64,000 nt of DNA from GCA-002726655 sp046582185 (lineage in GTDB: Bacteria; Pseudomonadota; Gammaproteobacteria; Pseudomonadales; Azotimanducaceae), in contig JAYGEX010000040.1 in assembly GCA_046582185.1 (NCBI GenBank), positions 199,810 through 263,809 of the forward strand, written 5' to 3'. Positions within the stretch are counted from its first letter, which is position 1, and each line of letters begins with the position of its first letter. The position numbers were made by a program, and so were the translations under genes. Under the pieces are notes generated by a model. The model did no database searches and was not told the origin of the DNA. It worked only from the letters and a program-made list of their open reading frames with translations. Shown piece after piece: positions 45,059-52,599 of this stretch.

Positions 45059-45171
45059 ATCATTGGCATAGCGCGAAGGGTTCGGCGGGTAGATTAGATT
45101 ACCAGGCTGCAGAAATTGGCCCCAAGCAAAACTCAACAATTACTTGTAACCAATTTTCAACCAGGCAAACC

Positions 45172-46776
45172 ATGGCTCACAAATTCGCAGAAATCACATT
45201 TACAGAATCCGTGCAAAATTATCAGGAAGAATATGGATCCCGCGCGGGGTGCTCTGCCTGGGAGAGTCGAGACGACTTTAATAATATCCTCGGCCAACGC
45301 GAGGCAGAGTTTATTGCCCAGCGGGACAGCTTCTATATGGCCAGCGTTAGTGAAACCGGGTGGCCTTACGTCCAACACCGCGGCGGTCCTGCCGGATTCA
45401 TGAAAGTCATCGACGAACAGACCATCGGTTTCGCAGACTTCAGGGGCAACCGACAATATGTGAGCCTGGGTAATTTTAGGAAAGATGATCGCGTCGCGCT
45501 ATTTTTTATGGACTACGCCAACAGGATGCGACTCAAGATGCTTGGCAGGATACGGCTCATCGATGCACACGAATCAGCATTGAAGAATAAACTGGAGGAA
45601 CAACTACAAGACAGCAACTACGAAGCCCAGACAGAGCGCCACTTTGTAATACAGGTAGAGGTATTTGACTGGAACTGTCCGCAGCACATCACACCTCGCT
45701 ATACGCAAGCGCAGATTAATTCGATTCTGGAACCACTAAGAACTGAAAATGAGAATCTTAAGGCTGGCCAAGATGCCAGCACACTGTCTTCCATAGAGGT
45801 TCTTGGAGACGGCCCGTTGGAACTAATTGTCTCTGGTGTCCGCCAACTTACGCCGCGCATCCGAAGCTACGAATTTCGTGATCCGAACGGCTTACCACTG
45901 CCAGCGGTCTCAGCTGGCTCGCATCTTCAAATACCGGTCCTCATGGACGATGGAAAGACCGAACTGCATCACTACTCAATATGTTCCAATCCGTCGCGGC
46001 GAGATATCTACGAAATAGCTGTTCTCAGAGAGGATGAAGGCGGAGGTGGGTCTGTCTCAACACACAAAAATTTAAACATTGGCACTAGACTGAATTGCGA
46101 ACTCCCTGAAAATAACTTTCCATTAGATGCAGAGCGACCCGCTGTACTTATCGCTGGCGGCATTGGCATAACTGCAATTAAAGCAATGGCACATTCCCTG
46201 ATGACGCACTCCCTAAGTGAGAGCAGTGCAACCTTTCAGCTTCACTACGCTGGCCGTAAAAACGAAGAACTTGCATTCCGGGAAGATTTGCTTGCAGACT
46301 TTAAATCAGATTTGATCCTTTGTCGTTCAGATCAGAACGAGTACCTGGATCTCAAACAGATATTTGAGGGTGCGAGCAGAGATGCAAAATTTTACATATG
46401 CGGCCCTGGTCAACTGATTGATGCAGCGGTAAATATAGCCAATTCATTGGCAATAGATCCGAAACGAATTCGCTTTGAGCGCTTCGCCGCAGATACGGGG
46501 CTGGATGCGAAACCATTTGCGGTCGAATTGAAACGCTCAGGTGTAAGCATTCATGTCCCTGCGGACAAGAGCATTCTGAATGCAGTCATCGATGCAGGAA
46601 TTGAAGCACCTTATAGTTGTAAAGCTGGTAATTGCCGAAGCTGCGCGGTAAAGGTCATCGAAGGAGAAGTGGAACATCGAGACTCAGCACTTTCGCCAAT
46701 GGATCGAGCGGATCAACAGCTTATATGCCTTTGCGTTTCCCGCGCAAGGGGAGAAAACCTGATTCTGGACATTTAG
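45172..46776 (+). CDS. PNPOx-ferredoxin reductase-2Fe-2S ferredoxin fusion protein
   Basis: 534 residues with three parts. Residues 1-190 have a pyridoxamine-phosphate-oxidase-like split barrel (FYMASVSETGWPYVQHRGGPA). Residues 215-430 are a ferredoxin-reductase-type FAD and NAD(P) module (HHYSICSNPSRRDIYEIAV and AVLIAGGIGITAIKAM, later FYICGPGQLI). Residues 445-534 are a plant-type [2Fe-2S] ferredoxin with PYSCKAGNCRSCAVKV and a fourth Cys in LICLC. Electrons would pass from NAD(P)H through FAD to the cluster and then to an oxygenase or to the barrel-bound flavin. A sigma-54-like promoter is upstream. The partner oxygenase is not identified here. Confidence 0.9.
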   Translation: MAHKFAEITFTESVQNYQEEYGSRAGCSAWESRDDFNNILGQREAEFIAQRDSFYMASVSETGWPYVQHRGGPAGFMKVIDEQTIGFADFRGNRQYVSLGNFRKDDRVALFFMDYANRMRLKMLGRIRLIDAHESALKNKLEEQLQDSNYEAQTERHFVIQVEVFDWNCPQHITPRYTQAQINSILEPLRTENENLKAGQDASTLSSIEVLGDGPLELIVSGVRQLTPRIRSYEFRDPNGLPLPAVSAGSHLQIPVLMDDGKTELHHYSICSNPSRRDIYEIAVLREDEGGGGSVSTHKNLNIGTRLNCELPENNFPLDAERPAVLIAGGIGITAIKAMAHSLMTHSLSESSATFQLHYAGRKNEELAFREDLLADFKSDLILCRSDQNEYLDLKQIFEGASRDAKFYICGPGQLIDAAVNIANSLAIDPKRIRFERFAADTGLDAKPFAVELKRSGVSIHVPADKSILNAVIDAGIEAPYSCKAGNCRSCAVKVIEGEVEHRDSALSPMDRADQQLICLCVSRARGENLILDI

Positions 46777-46819
46777 GACATATAATCACTTGATCGTTGC
46801 CAGTATCAACCAGCTTCAG

Positions 46820-47542
46820 CTATCGGATGGTAAACGGACGACTATATACGCCAACCTCACTTTGAACTCTCTCGCTATATTCCTTTAGGACGGGGAATTC
46901 CGCCGCCACATTGCTCAACCAGGTTGCAGGTTTGTTGTCCATCAGACCTGCGAGCTGGCCCACAACGGTGAAATCAAAGACCGTCAACCGCCCGCCTACG
47001 ATGTAAGCAGACTCACTGACGATGTCGTTAATCGCCGAAAGGTCCCTGACGGCAAATTGCTTTTGTTCGGTCAGCGTATGCTTGCCCAGGCCCTGCAACA
47101 GATATGTCTGCCGCATTTGTTTACGGGCCATGGGCGCTACAACGACGCGTACGATGCCGGGCAGAGCGCCAAAGAAATCCCTGGCGACGTTTGGCCACCA
47201 GGCATCATCCAGCCAGCGACTTGCCACCATCATCCAGTACAAATGATCCTCCACCATTCTTGTGAAGGCAGTGCCCATCGCTTTCTCGGCGGGACTCAAA
47301 CTGCCAAACAATCCACCATTGGACATATCATCGAGCCGCTCAAGGATAATCTCGGAATCAGCAAGTATCTCACCATCAATCTCAACATAGGGTAGTTTGC
47401 CCTTTGGCGCGCCGCGCGGATCAGCCAGAATCTCCAACTGGAAATCCAACTTCAAATAGGTCATTGCCATTTCAATTTTGTGACAATACGGCCCCACATT
47501 TCTTAAGCCAAAGGCTTCAGGGAATATATAGAGTTTGATCAT
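46820..47542 (-). CDS. Glutathione S-transferase family protein
   Basis: 240 residues. The thioredoxin-like N-terminal half has GLRNVGPYCHKIEMAMTYL and the glutathione cis-Pro/Glu-Ser segment KGKLPYVEIDGEILADSEII, with the Ser that contacts glutathione. The helical C-terminal half includes AYIVGGRLTVFDFTVVGQL, the usual N-capping box. Members conjugate or transfer glutathione, or act as isomerases. The catalytic residue is not clear from the sequence. It lies 140 bp downstream of the pdxH stop on the same strand; a perfect 8-bp hairpin (47584-47603) lies between, so the two are probably separate transcripts. Confidence 0.85.
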   Translation of the reverse strand: MIKLYIFPEAFGLRNVGPYCHKIEMAMTYLKLDFQLEILADPRGAPKGKLPYVEIDGEILADSEIILERLDDMSNGGLFGSLSPAEKAMGTAFTRMVEDHLYWMMVASRWLDDAWWPNVARDFFGALPGIVRVVVAPMARKQMRQTYLLQGLGKHTLTEQKQFAVRDLSAINDIVSESAYIVGGRLTVFDFTVVGQLAGLMDNKPATWLSNVAAEFPVLKEYSERVQSEVGVYSRPFTIR

Positions 47543-47583
47543 TAGCTGCTCCTGTTAAGTTGCAGCTATTCTATTACACTCCC

Positions 47584-47603
47584 CCTGACACCCTTGTGTC
47601 AGG
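47584..47603. other. Perfect 8-bp stem-loop upstream of the GST gene
   Basis: CCTGACAC (47584-47591), loop CCTT, GTGTCAGG (47596-47603). It lies 42 bp ahead of the GST start, downstream of pdxH on the same strand. There is no T-run on either side, so it may be an operator or leader hairpin rather than an intrinsic terminator. Confidence 0.4.
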
Positions 47604-47669
47604 AGTATTGCTTGGCAGCCAAAAGATTTTTACCCCTACCGGCAGAAGCGCGAGGCCAATAGTCCCAGC

Positions 47670-47693
47670 CTGGCACCAACTCTAAGGTGCCAG
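47670..47693 (-). other. Stem-loop overlapping the pdxH stop codon
   Basis: CTGGCACC (47670-47677) and GGTGCCAG (47686-47693) form a perfect 8-bp stem around the pdxH TAG (47684-47682). There is no U-run after it on the minus strand. It may stabilise the 3' end or help termination, but this is not certain. Confidence 0.35.
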
Positions 47694-48320
47694 CCGGTTG
47701 ATCTCCCAGCTATCTGGGTCATCGAGGGTGTACTGGAAACGATCGTGAAGCCTGCGCTCACCACCTTGCCAGAACTCCCACTGTTCAGGCACAACGCGAT
47801 AACCACCCCAAAACGAGGGTACCGGAATTTTGCCTTCGCTAAATTTCATCTGCATACGTTCGTATTCATTCTCAAGCATCGACCGGGTATCAATCTTTTG
47901 GCTTTGCGGCGATACCCAGGCGGCCAGCTGGCTTTCCTTTGGCCTGCTAAGAAAGTATTTGAGCACTGTCGTTAAGCCCAGCTTTTCGGCGCGTCCCTGG
48001 ATCGAGACCTGACGATCAATTTTCATCCAGGGGAAGTGTAAGCTCACGGAATCATTATTTGAGATATCTTTCGCTTTGCGACTTTCGAGGTTGGTGTAAA
48101 AAACAAAACCCATCTCATCAAAATGTTTCAGCAACACAATCCTCTGGGATGGTTTGCCATCAATCCCGACTGTAGCAACGCACATTGCCGTGGGATCCTG
48201 AAGACCTGCATCAATTGCATCATTCATCCATTTGGTAAATTGATCGAAGGGGGATGTTTCAAGACTCTCTCTGGTGAGAGTCCCAAAGTCATATTCCCGC
48301 CGTGCATCTTCAAAATTCAT
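47682..48320 (-). CDS. pdxH: Pyridoxamine 5'-phosphate oxidase
   Basis: 212 residues, the family's usual size. The start has the LTRESLETSPFDQFTKWMND helix; PSQRIVLLKHFDEMGFVFYT carries the FMN-phosphate contacts; ESRKAKDISNN, VSIQGRAEKLG, FWGGYRVVP and the C-terminal FWQGGERRLHDRF are diagnostic and bind FMN and substrate. It makes pyridoxal phosphate from pyridoxine or pyridoxamine phosphate. Confidence in the gene is high because the last 25 residues match the conserved end. It is monocistronic or last in its unit; a hairpin overlaps its stop. Confidence 0.96.
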   Translation of the reverse strand: MNFEDARREYDFGTLTRESLETSPFDQFTKWMNDAIDAGLQDPTAMCVATVGIDGKPSQRIVLLKHFDEMGFVFYTNLESRKAKDISNNDSVSLHFPWMKIDRQVSIQGRAEKLGLTTVLKYFLSRPKESQLAAWVSPQSQKIDTRSMLENEYERMQMKFSEGKIPVPSFWGGYRVVPEQWEFWQGGERRLHDRFQYTLDDPDSWEINRLAP

Positions 48321-48400
48321 CGCTACGCCTTATCACTGAGCATCGAGATCATCACTTGCGACCATCCGCCAAGACTGTCCATTAAGACAATCCACCAAGA

Positions 48401-49405
48401 TCATGCCTTGAGTTTCGCCATGAGTTCTTGCCTGTGTTCCTCATCTTTCGCTGCGATGCCCATAGTGGTCCTGTCAACGATATCCATGAAGCGACTCCTG
48501 AATTTTTCGACGATATCATCGGGTTCACCTACGACCGCAAATTCGTTCAGGATGTCATCGGTGATCAGGGTTCCCATTTCATCCCACTGGCCTTCTTTAG
48601 ACAGCCGGTTAAGTTCTGGCTGTAATTCCCCCCAGCCGTGGATATCCAAAACCGGTGAATAGGCTGGAGTCGAGCCATAAAACGCAATCTGCTTACAGAC
48701 GCCTATTTTTGCCGCATTAAATTCTTCTTCTGTTCGACCGCTAACAACAAAACCTGGATAGGAAATTTGGAAATCATCTCGGTTTCGCCCGGCTTTCTCG
48801 AGGCCAGCCTGGATCGCAGGTAACGTGACTTCCCGCATGTACTTTTCGGTTGAGAAGGCATGAAGGATGATGCCGTCCGCCACTTCACCGGCCACTTCAG
48901 TCATCTTCGGCCCCACCGCTGCCAATAATACCTTGGGGGCACCATATTCGTTATCCTGGGGAGAGAACATAGGCGTCATCAAGGTATGAGTATAGAAGTC
49001 GCCTTTGAAATTTAGCCTTTCACCTTCGTGCCAGCAAGCCCATATGGCACGCATCGCCAGAATAAACTCCCGCATGCGCTTTGCCGGTGACGACCAGGGC
49101 ATGCTGAATCGCTTTGTTATATGCGGCTGAATCTGCGAACCCAGCCCCATCACAAAACGACCCTTGGAATAACTGTTAAGGTCATGACCAATGTTGGCGA
49201 GCAACATTGGTGTCCGTGAGAAGGCAACAGCAATTGAAGTAATAAGCTCAATTTCTTCTGTCTCTTTCGCCGCCAGTAGTAAGGGGAAAAACGGATCATT
49301 ACCTGTTTCAAATGACATGGCGCCATCAAAGCCAGCCTTCTCTAAACGTTTAGCACTCATCGGTATCTGATTCAGGTCGCCTGCTAATCCACCATCAATT
49401 TTCAT
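48401..49405 (-). CDS. Luciferase-like flavin/F420 oxidoreductase (LLM class)
   Basis: 334 residues. MKIDGGLAGDLNQIPMSAKR, the FDGAMSFETGNDPFFPLLLA segment and GRFVMGLGSQIQPHITKRFS match the LLM subgroup usually annotated as F420-dependent; HAFSTEKYMREVTLPAIQAG follows. The cofactor is uncertain because no F420 genes are visible; FMN is possible. It lies in the same direction as pdxH, 80 bp upstream of its start, but the two are not obviously linked. Fourth and longest of this group of paralogues at different loci. Confidence 0.87.
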   Translation of the reverse strand: MKIDGGLAGDLNQIPMSAKRLEKAGFDGAMSFETGNDPFFPLLLAAKETEEIELITSIAVAFSRTPMLLANIGHDLNSYSKGRFVMGLGSQIQPHITKRFSMPWSSPAKRMREFILAMRAIWACWHEGERLNFKGDFYTHTLMTPMFSPQDNEYGAPKVLLAAVGPKMTEVAGEVADGIILHAFSTEKYMREVTLPAIQAGLEKAGRNRDDFQISYPGFVVSGRTEEEFNAAKIGVCKQIAFYGSTPAYSPVLDIHGWGELQPELNRLSKEGQWDEMGTLITDDILNEFAVVGEPDDIVEKFRSRFMDIVDRTTMGIAAKDEEHRQELMAKLKA

Positions 49406-49511
49406 CTAACTCTCCGCTTTAAGTTTTTTAATTTTGCTCTCAGAACACTTGCCTTAATAGCAAGGGCCTTACGTATCCAACTTTAAATCCCAGCACTAGC
49501 TACCGGGTGCA

Positions 49512-50360
49512 CTATTTACCGAGAGCACATCCCTCGACAGTAATTCGGTGCATCACTCTTCTTTGTCCATGATAATCATTTTGGGCCAAATGCCATGTCG
49601 CCCGATTATCCCAGAAAGCAATAGAACCTGGCTCCCAGTGAAACTTGGTGACAAATTCTTCTTTCTGGGCAACATCATAAAGATATTGAAGCAACGGCGC
49701 TGAATCCTCAATGCTCCATCCTTTAAAGTGCCTGGTGAAGCCAGGGTTCACGTAGAGCGATCTCTTGCCGCTAAGAGGATGTGTGATCACTACGGGATGG
49801 ACTACATCATCCATGCCATCAGCAACATCTGCATTTCCAATTCTGCCGGCCTCTGCAGCTTCTGGCTGATACTGCGACTTGGTACCAAACGCAAATTTGG
49901 CAGAATGTACGGCGTTAAGACCCAACAATGTCTCCTGTAATCCGGGACTCAAACACTCAAAAGCCTTGTACATATTAGTGAACCAGGTATCTCCGCCAGT
50001 CGCGGGTAACTCGCGTGCGACCAGTATTGAGCCCATGGCAGGTTCAACATCATAGGAGTGATCAGTATGCCAACCACCGCCAATATTTCCTGTTTGATCG
50101 GGTTCTTTACTCACCATCGCAATCTGGGGATATTTCTGATTTGCCGCGAAGAATCGATTGATATTGATATCGCCCCATCTTTTGGCAAAAGCAATATGCT
50201 GCTCTTCATCAATAGACTGATCCCGAAAAAATATCAGCCCCTCATTTGAAAACACTTGTCTGATGTCATCAAATTGACCTTCCGTCAATCCAGCAGCTAT
50301 ATCGACACCTGTAATTTCAGCACCAACGCCATCTAAAACTCTTACGTCTATACCTGTCAT
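49512..50360 (-). CDS. TauD/TfdA-family Fe(II)/2-oxoglutarate dioxygenase
   Basis: About 282 residues from the ATG at 50360, chosen because GGAGAA precedes it by 7 bp; a longer frame to 50435 would overlap the nucleotidyltransferase gene. The iron site is HTD in GGGWHTDHSYD (about 100) and His in the C-terminal WDNRATWHLAQNDY; the 2-oxoglutarate Arg is in GQRRVMHRIT. The enzyme hydroxylates its substrate, then releases sulfite, phenol or aldehyde depending on the member (taurine, 2,4-D, sulfonates). The substrate is not predictable. It follows the nucleotidyltransferase by 40 bp. Confidence 0.9.
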   Translation of the reverse strand: MTGIDVRVLDGVGAEITGVDIAAGLTEGQFDDIRQVFSNEGLIFFRDQSIDEEQHIAFAKRWGDININRFFAANQKYPQIAMVSKEPDQTGNIGGGWHTDHSYDVEPAMGSILVARELPATGGDTWFTNMYKAFECLSPGLQETLLGLNAVHSAKFAFGTKSQYQPEAAEAGRIGNADVADGMDDVVHPVVITHPLSGKRSLYVNPGFTRHFKGWSIEDSAPLLQYLYDVAQKEEFVTKFHWEPGSIAFWDNRATWHLAQNDYHGQRRVMHRITVEGCALGK

Positions 50361-50400
50361 AGAAGTTCTCCATTGCTTACCCGGAGGCTGCAGTTTAGTG

Positions 50401-51169
50401 CTAATGATATGGAGAATGCACTTTTCTAAGTTCAACCGCCAGCTTCTTGTAAAGGCTTAACGCTATGCCAAGATTCTCTTCCAGCGTCTCAAGAGCGCTG
50501 ATTTTGATCAGGTCTTCCAGTTGACCCAACAGGCTTTCAGGCAGATGTCTAGATATGTGAACGATATAGTAGTCATGATGATTCGGTGTATGAACAAGCC
50601 TCGCCAACTGAACCAATGGTGTTAGCACAAACTTCTGGTAATAACCGAAGGCTTCCAGAAACTCGCCCCTGAGAATGTACTTTTCAACTCTGGAATGCTC
50701 ATTGATTATCTTGTCCAGACCGTCCAATTCGGCAAGCAACTCGTCCCCTGAAATGTTCTTAACATCAAATGTAATCACGCGCGCCTTATCGAAAAGAACC
50801 TTCGGTGCCTCAATCGGATCATCCTTAAAGAATTCACTGCCACAAGCGACAAGGATATCGATATGAATCAGGGCATGTACCGATGTACCTGCAAGATGAG
50901 ATATAAGATGCCTGCGATCGGATGAGCGCTGACTCACAAGCTCGTGATCCAGGTCACTGAACTCACAGAGAACTCGCCGAATGATCAACTCGGCGGAATC
51001 CATTGAACCCTCTGTAACCGAAACACAGATATCCAGGTCAGAATACTCATCAACTCGATCAAGCGCATCTGCACCCTCGAGCCATAGAGCCATAGAGCCA
51101 TAGAGCCAGGATCTCTTCCTTCGGCTCAAGCGCAAGCCTCAATTGCCTGCAGATTTCATCCCGTTGCAT
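50401..51169 (-). CDS. Nucleotidyltransferase-domain protein, frame broken by an 8-bp tandem repeat
   Basis: The full family-like start is ATG 51169, which reads MQRDEICRQLRLALEPKEEI then LALWLYGSMARG and stops at 51059. The open frame 51135-50401 (TTG start, or ATG 51093) reads MALWLEGADALDRVDEYSDL and continues to LDICVSV, the G-S/D-x-D catalytic signature of the MNT/KNT nucleotidyltransferase family, and then a 230-residue body. The switch occurs in 3.5 copies of GCTCTATG (51106-51079). Removing two copies gives EEILALWLEGADAL in a single frame. It is therefore frameshifted, or phase-variable, or expressed from the internal ATG. Function is likely adenylylation or toxin neutralisation, not certain. 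Confidence 0.75.
51079..51106 (-). repeat. 8-bp tandem repeat (GCTCTATG, 3.5 copies) in coding sequence
   Basis: On the minus strand three exact copies of GCTCTATG run from 51106 to 51083 and are followed by GCTC (51082-51079). The unit length is not a multiple of 3, so loss or gain of one unit moves the reading frame. It sits at the start of the nucleotidyltransferase catalytic motif. Each unit carries an ATG, in three different frames, so copy number also moves a possible internal start. Typical of slipped-strand phase variation. Confidence 0.85.
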
Positions 51170-51303
51170 ATTGCCGGTCACATTTAATCAAATAGCCAGC
51201 ATTGTACATCAGGGTATTCATGGGATGACTATCTGACAGAGGTCTGTACATCATATTTTGGGTATACTGCAAAAATCAGAATTCATACTTTTCAGGAACA
51301 TAC

Positions 51304-52107
51304 ATGCTCCGCTTATTTATCCACTTTATACGGAGTTCCAAGTTGATACTGTTGTTGATTTCAGCAACAGCTTCTGCAGATGTGTTGGACAACATTCTTA
51401 AGAATGAATCCATACGCATCGGCGTCGCATTATTTACACCTTATACGATGCAGGACAAAGCTGGACATTTTGCAGGCTTCGAAATCTAAGTAGGGAAAAG
51501 CATTGCACGAGATATGGGTGTACAAGCTGACTTTCGTATCTACAATTGGGAGGACATTATTCCCGCACTCCAGAAAGGCGAGATTGACGTCATTCTGGGA
51601 GGCATGGCCATTACACCTGCCCGGGCATTAAAGATTAGGTTCTCCCATCCTTACGTTGATTCCGGAATAGGCCTCGCCACTAATACCTCAAAGACCAGCA
51701 AAATCAAAAAACTCGGAGACCTCAACAGCGCTGAATACACCATCGCGATGGTATCTAAAACAGTATCCTTCTCCTCTACCAAAAATTTATTTGATAAAGC
51801 TAACATCCTGACATTTAAAACCAGCCAGGCCGCAGGACAGGCTGTGATTAGCGGCCTTGCGGATGCGTATGTTGCATCTTTACCACAACCAAAATTTCTG
51901 TCACTTCGTAATCCTGACGTGGTGGATTCACGCCTGTCAGAGCCGCTAATCCCTTATAAAGCCGGTATGGGAGTCAAGAAAGGTGAGCAGGAGTGGCTGA
52001 ACTTTCTGAATGCCTGGATAACCTCCAAGCAAGCTGACAAGTGGTTATCGGTTACCTATAAATACTGGTTTGAAGGTCTGGAATGGAGCAAGGGAAGCAA
52101 CAGTTAA
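51304..52107 (+). pseudogene. Extracellular solute-binding protein (family 3) with an in-frame TAA
   Basis: A signal peptide (SSKLILLLISATASADVLDN) leads to IRIGVALFTPYTMQDKAGHF, then GFEI, a TAA at 51487-51489, then VGKSIARDMGVQADFRIYNW and the rest of a type 3 periplasmic amino-acid-binding protein up to 52107. Both parts share the same frame and together give about 267 residues, normal for the family. The stop sits where GFE-[I]-D/E-V is expected, so it is a nonsense mutation (or sequencing error), and no other lesion is seen. Start ATG 51304 has AGGAA upstream. No cognate ABC permease is visible here. Alone, the 51514 restart would lack a signal peptide. Confidence 0.75.
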
Positions 52108-52451
52108 TGGCCTCTTCATCCATACCTGCGAGCAAACCTAAACGATTTGCAGCAGCGGCTGTACTTTTAACTTCGGCCTTGGTCTTCGCCGCGCAACCAG
52201 GTGGCATTCCAAGCTACGACGAGTTAATAAAGGGCAGCATCTACGACAGTACAAACCGCTGGCGCGCCGTTGCAACACTAGAGATTAATGAATGGCGCGC
52301 ACCTCACAAAGAAGTTGAAGGGCGTATAGTCATGGGTAACGATTTTATCCATGAAGAGGCACGGGAGAGACAAGACAGAGAAGCCGCAAGGAGTCCATTT
52401 GAGTACCACAACTCTGCACAGGGGTATCGACTGTTTAAGATCGACTTCTAA
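52107..52451 (+). CDS. Small hypothetical protein with membrane anchor or signal
   Basis: 114 residues from the ATG at 52107, which overlaps the binding-protein stop (TAATG at 52105-52109); another ATG at 52083 is possible. A basic stretch (KPKRF) and AAAAVLLTSALVFAA form a signal peptide or single anchor. The rest is charged (NEWRAPHKEVEGRIVMG, EEARERQDREAAR). I do not recognise the family. Coupling by TAATG suggests co-expression with the binding protein, which is itself broken by a stop. Confidence 0.55.
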   Translation: MASSSIPASKPKRFAAAAVLLTSALVFAAQPGGIPSYDELIKGSIYDSTNRWRAVATLEINEWRAPHKEVEGRIVMGNDFIHEEARERQDREAARSPFEYHNSAQGYRLFKIDF

Positions 52452-52597
52452 TTAGTTCCTGCCCAGGAACTAAAAAAATTAGCCCAAAAGGTGCAGAACC
52501 TCAATATTGTTAGGCATATAACAACAATAACTTATGAAGGAGTATCGGACTCGCGCACGAGTACCGGCGGTTTTCTTTTACGGACAAGAACTAAGTA
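52452..52597. repeat. MITE-like element, copy C (146 bp)
   Basis: The left end has TTAGTTCCTGCCC (52452-52464) and a further perfect 10-bp dyad with CAGGAACTAA (52464-52473). The right end, read on the minus strand, is TTAGTTCTTGTCC (52594-52582). Inside, ACTCGCGCACGAGT (52549-52562) is a smaller relative of the GC-rich palindrome in copy B. The right portion has ACCGGCGG and TTACGGACAAGAAC as in copies A and D. It fills the gap between the small hypothetical gene and the convergent P450 gene. Noncoding. Confidence 0.6.
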
Positions 52598-52599
52598 TT

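Larger units (their letters stand above)
44669..45171. other. 503-bp intergenic region with a solo repeat end and a sigma-54-like promoter
   Basis: No convincing protein gene. It holds a solo end module of the MITE-like family at 44778-44817, an inverted repeat CTCACAA/TTGTGAG at 44945-44962, and a sigma-54-like promoter at 45043-45058, described separately. The partner end of the MITE-like module is not recognisable here. The region separates the divergent rlmA-like and reductase genes. Confidence 0.5.

Noticed and set aside
50401..52451. MNT/HEPN-type toxin-antitoxin or defence island reading of the nucleotidyltransferase region
   Set aside because: No HEPN partner or other defence gene lies next to it; neighbours are a dioxygenase and a solute-binding protein.
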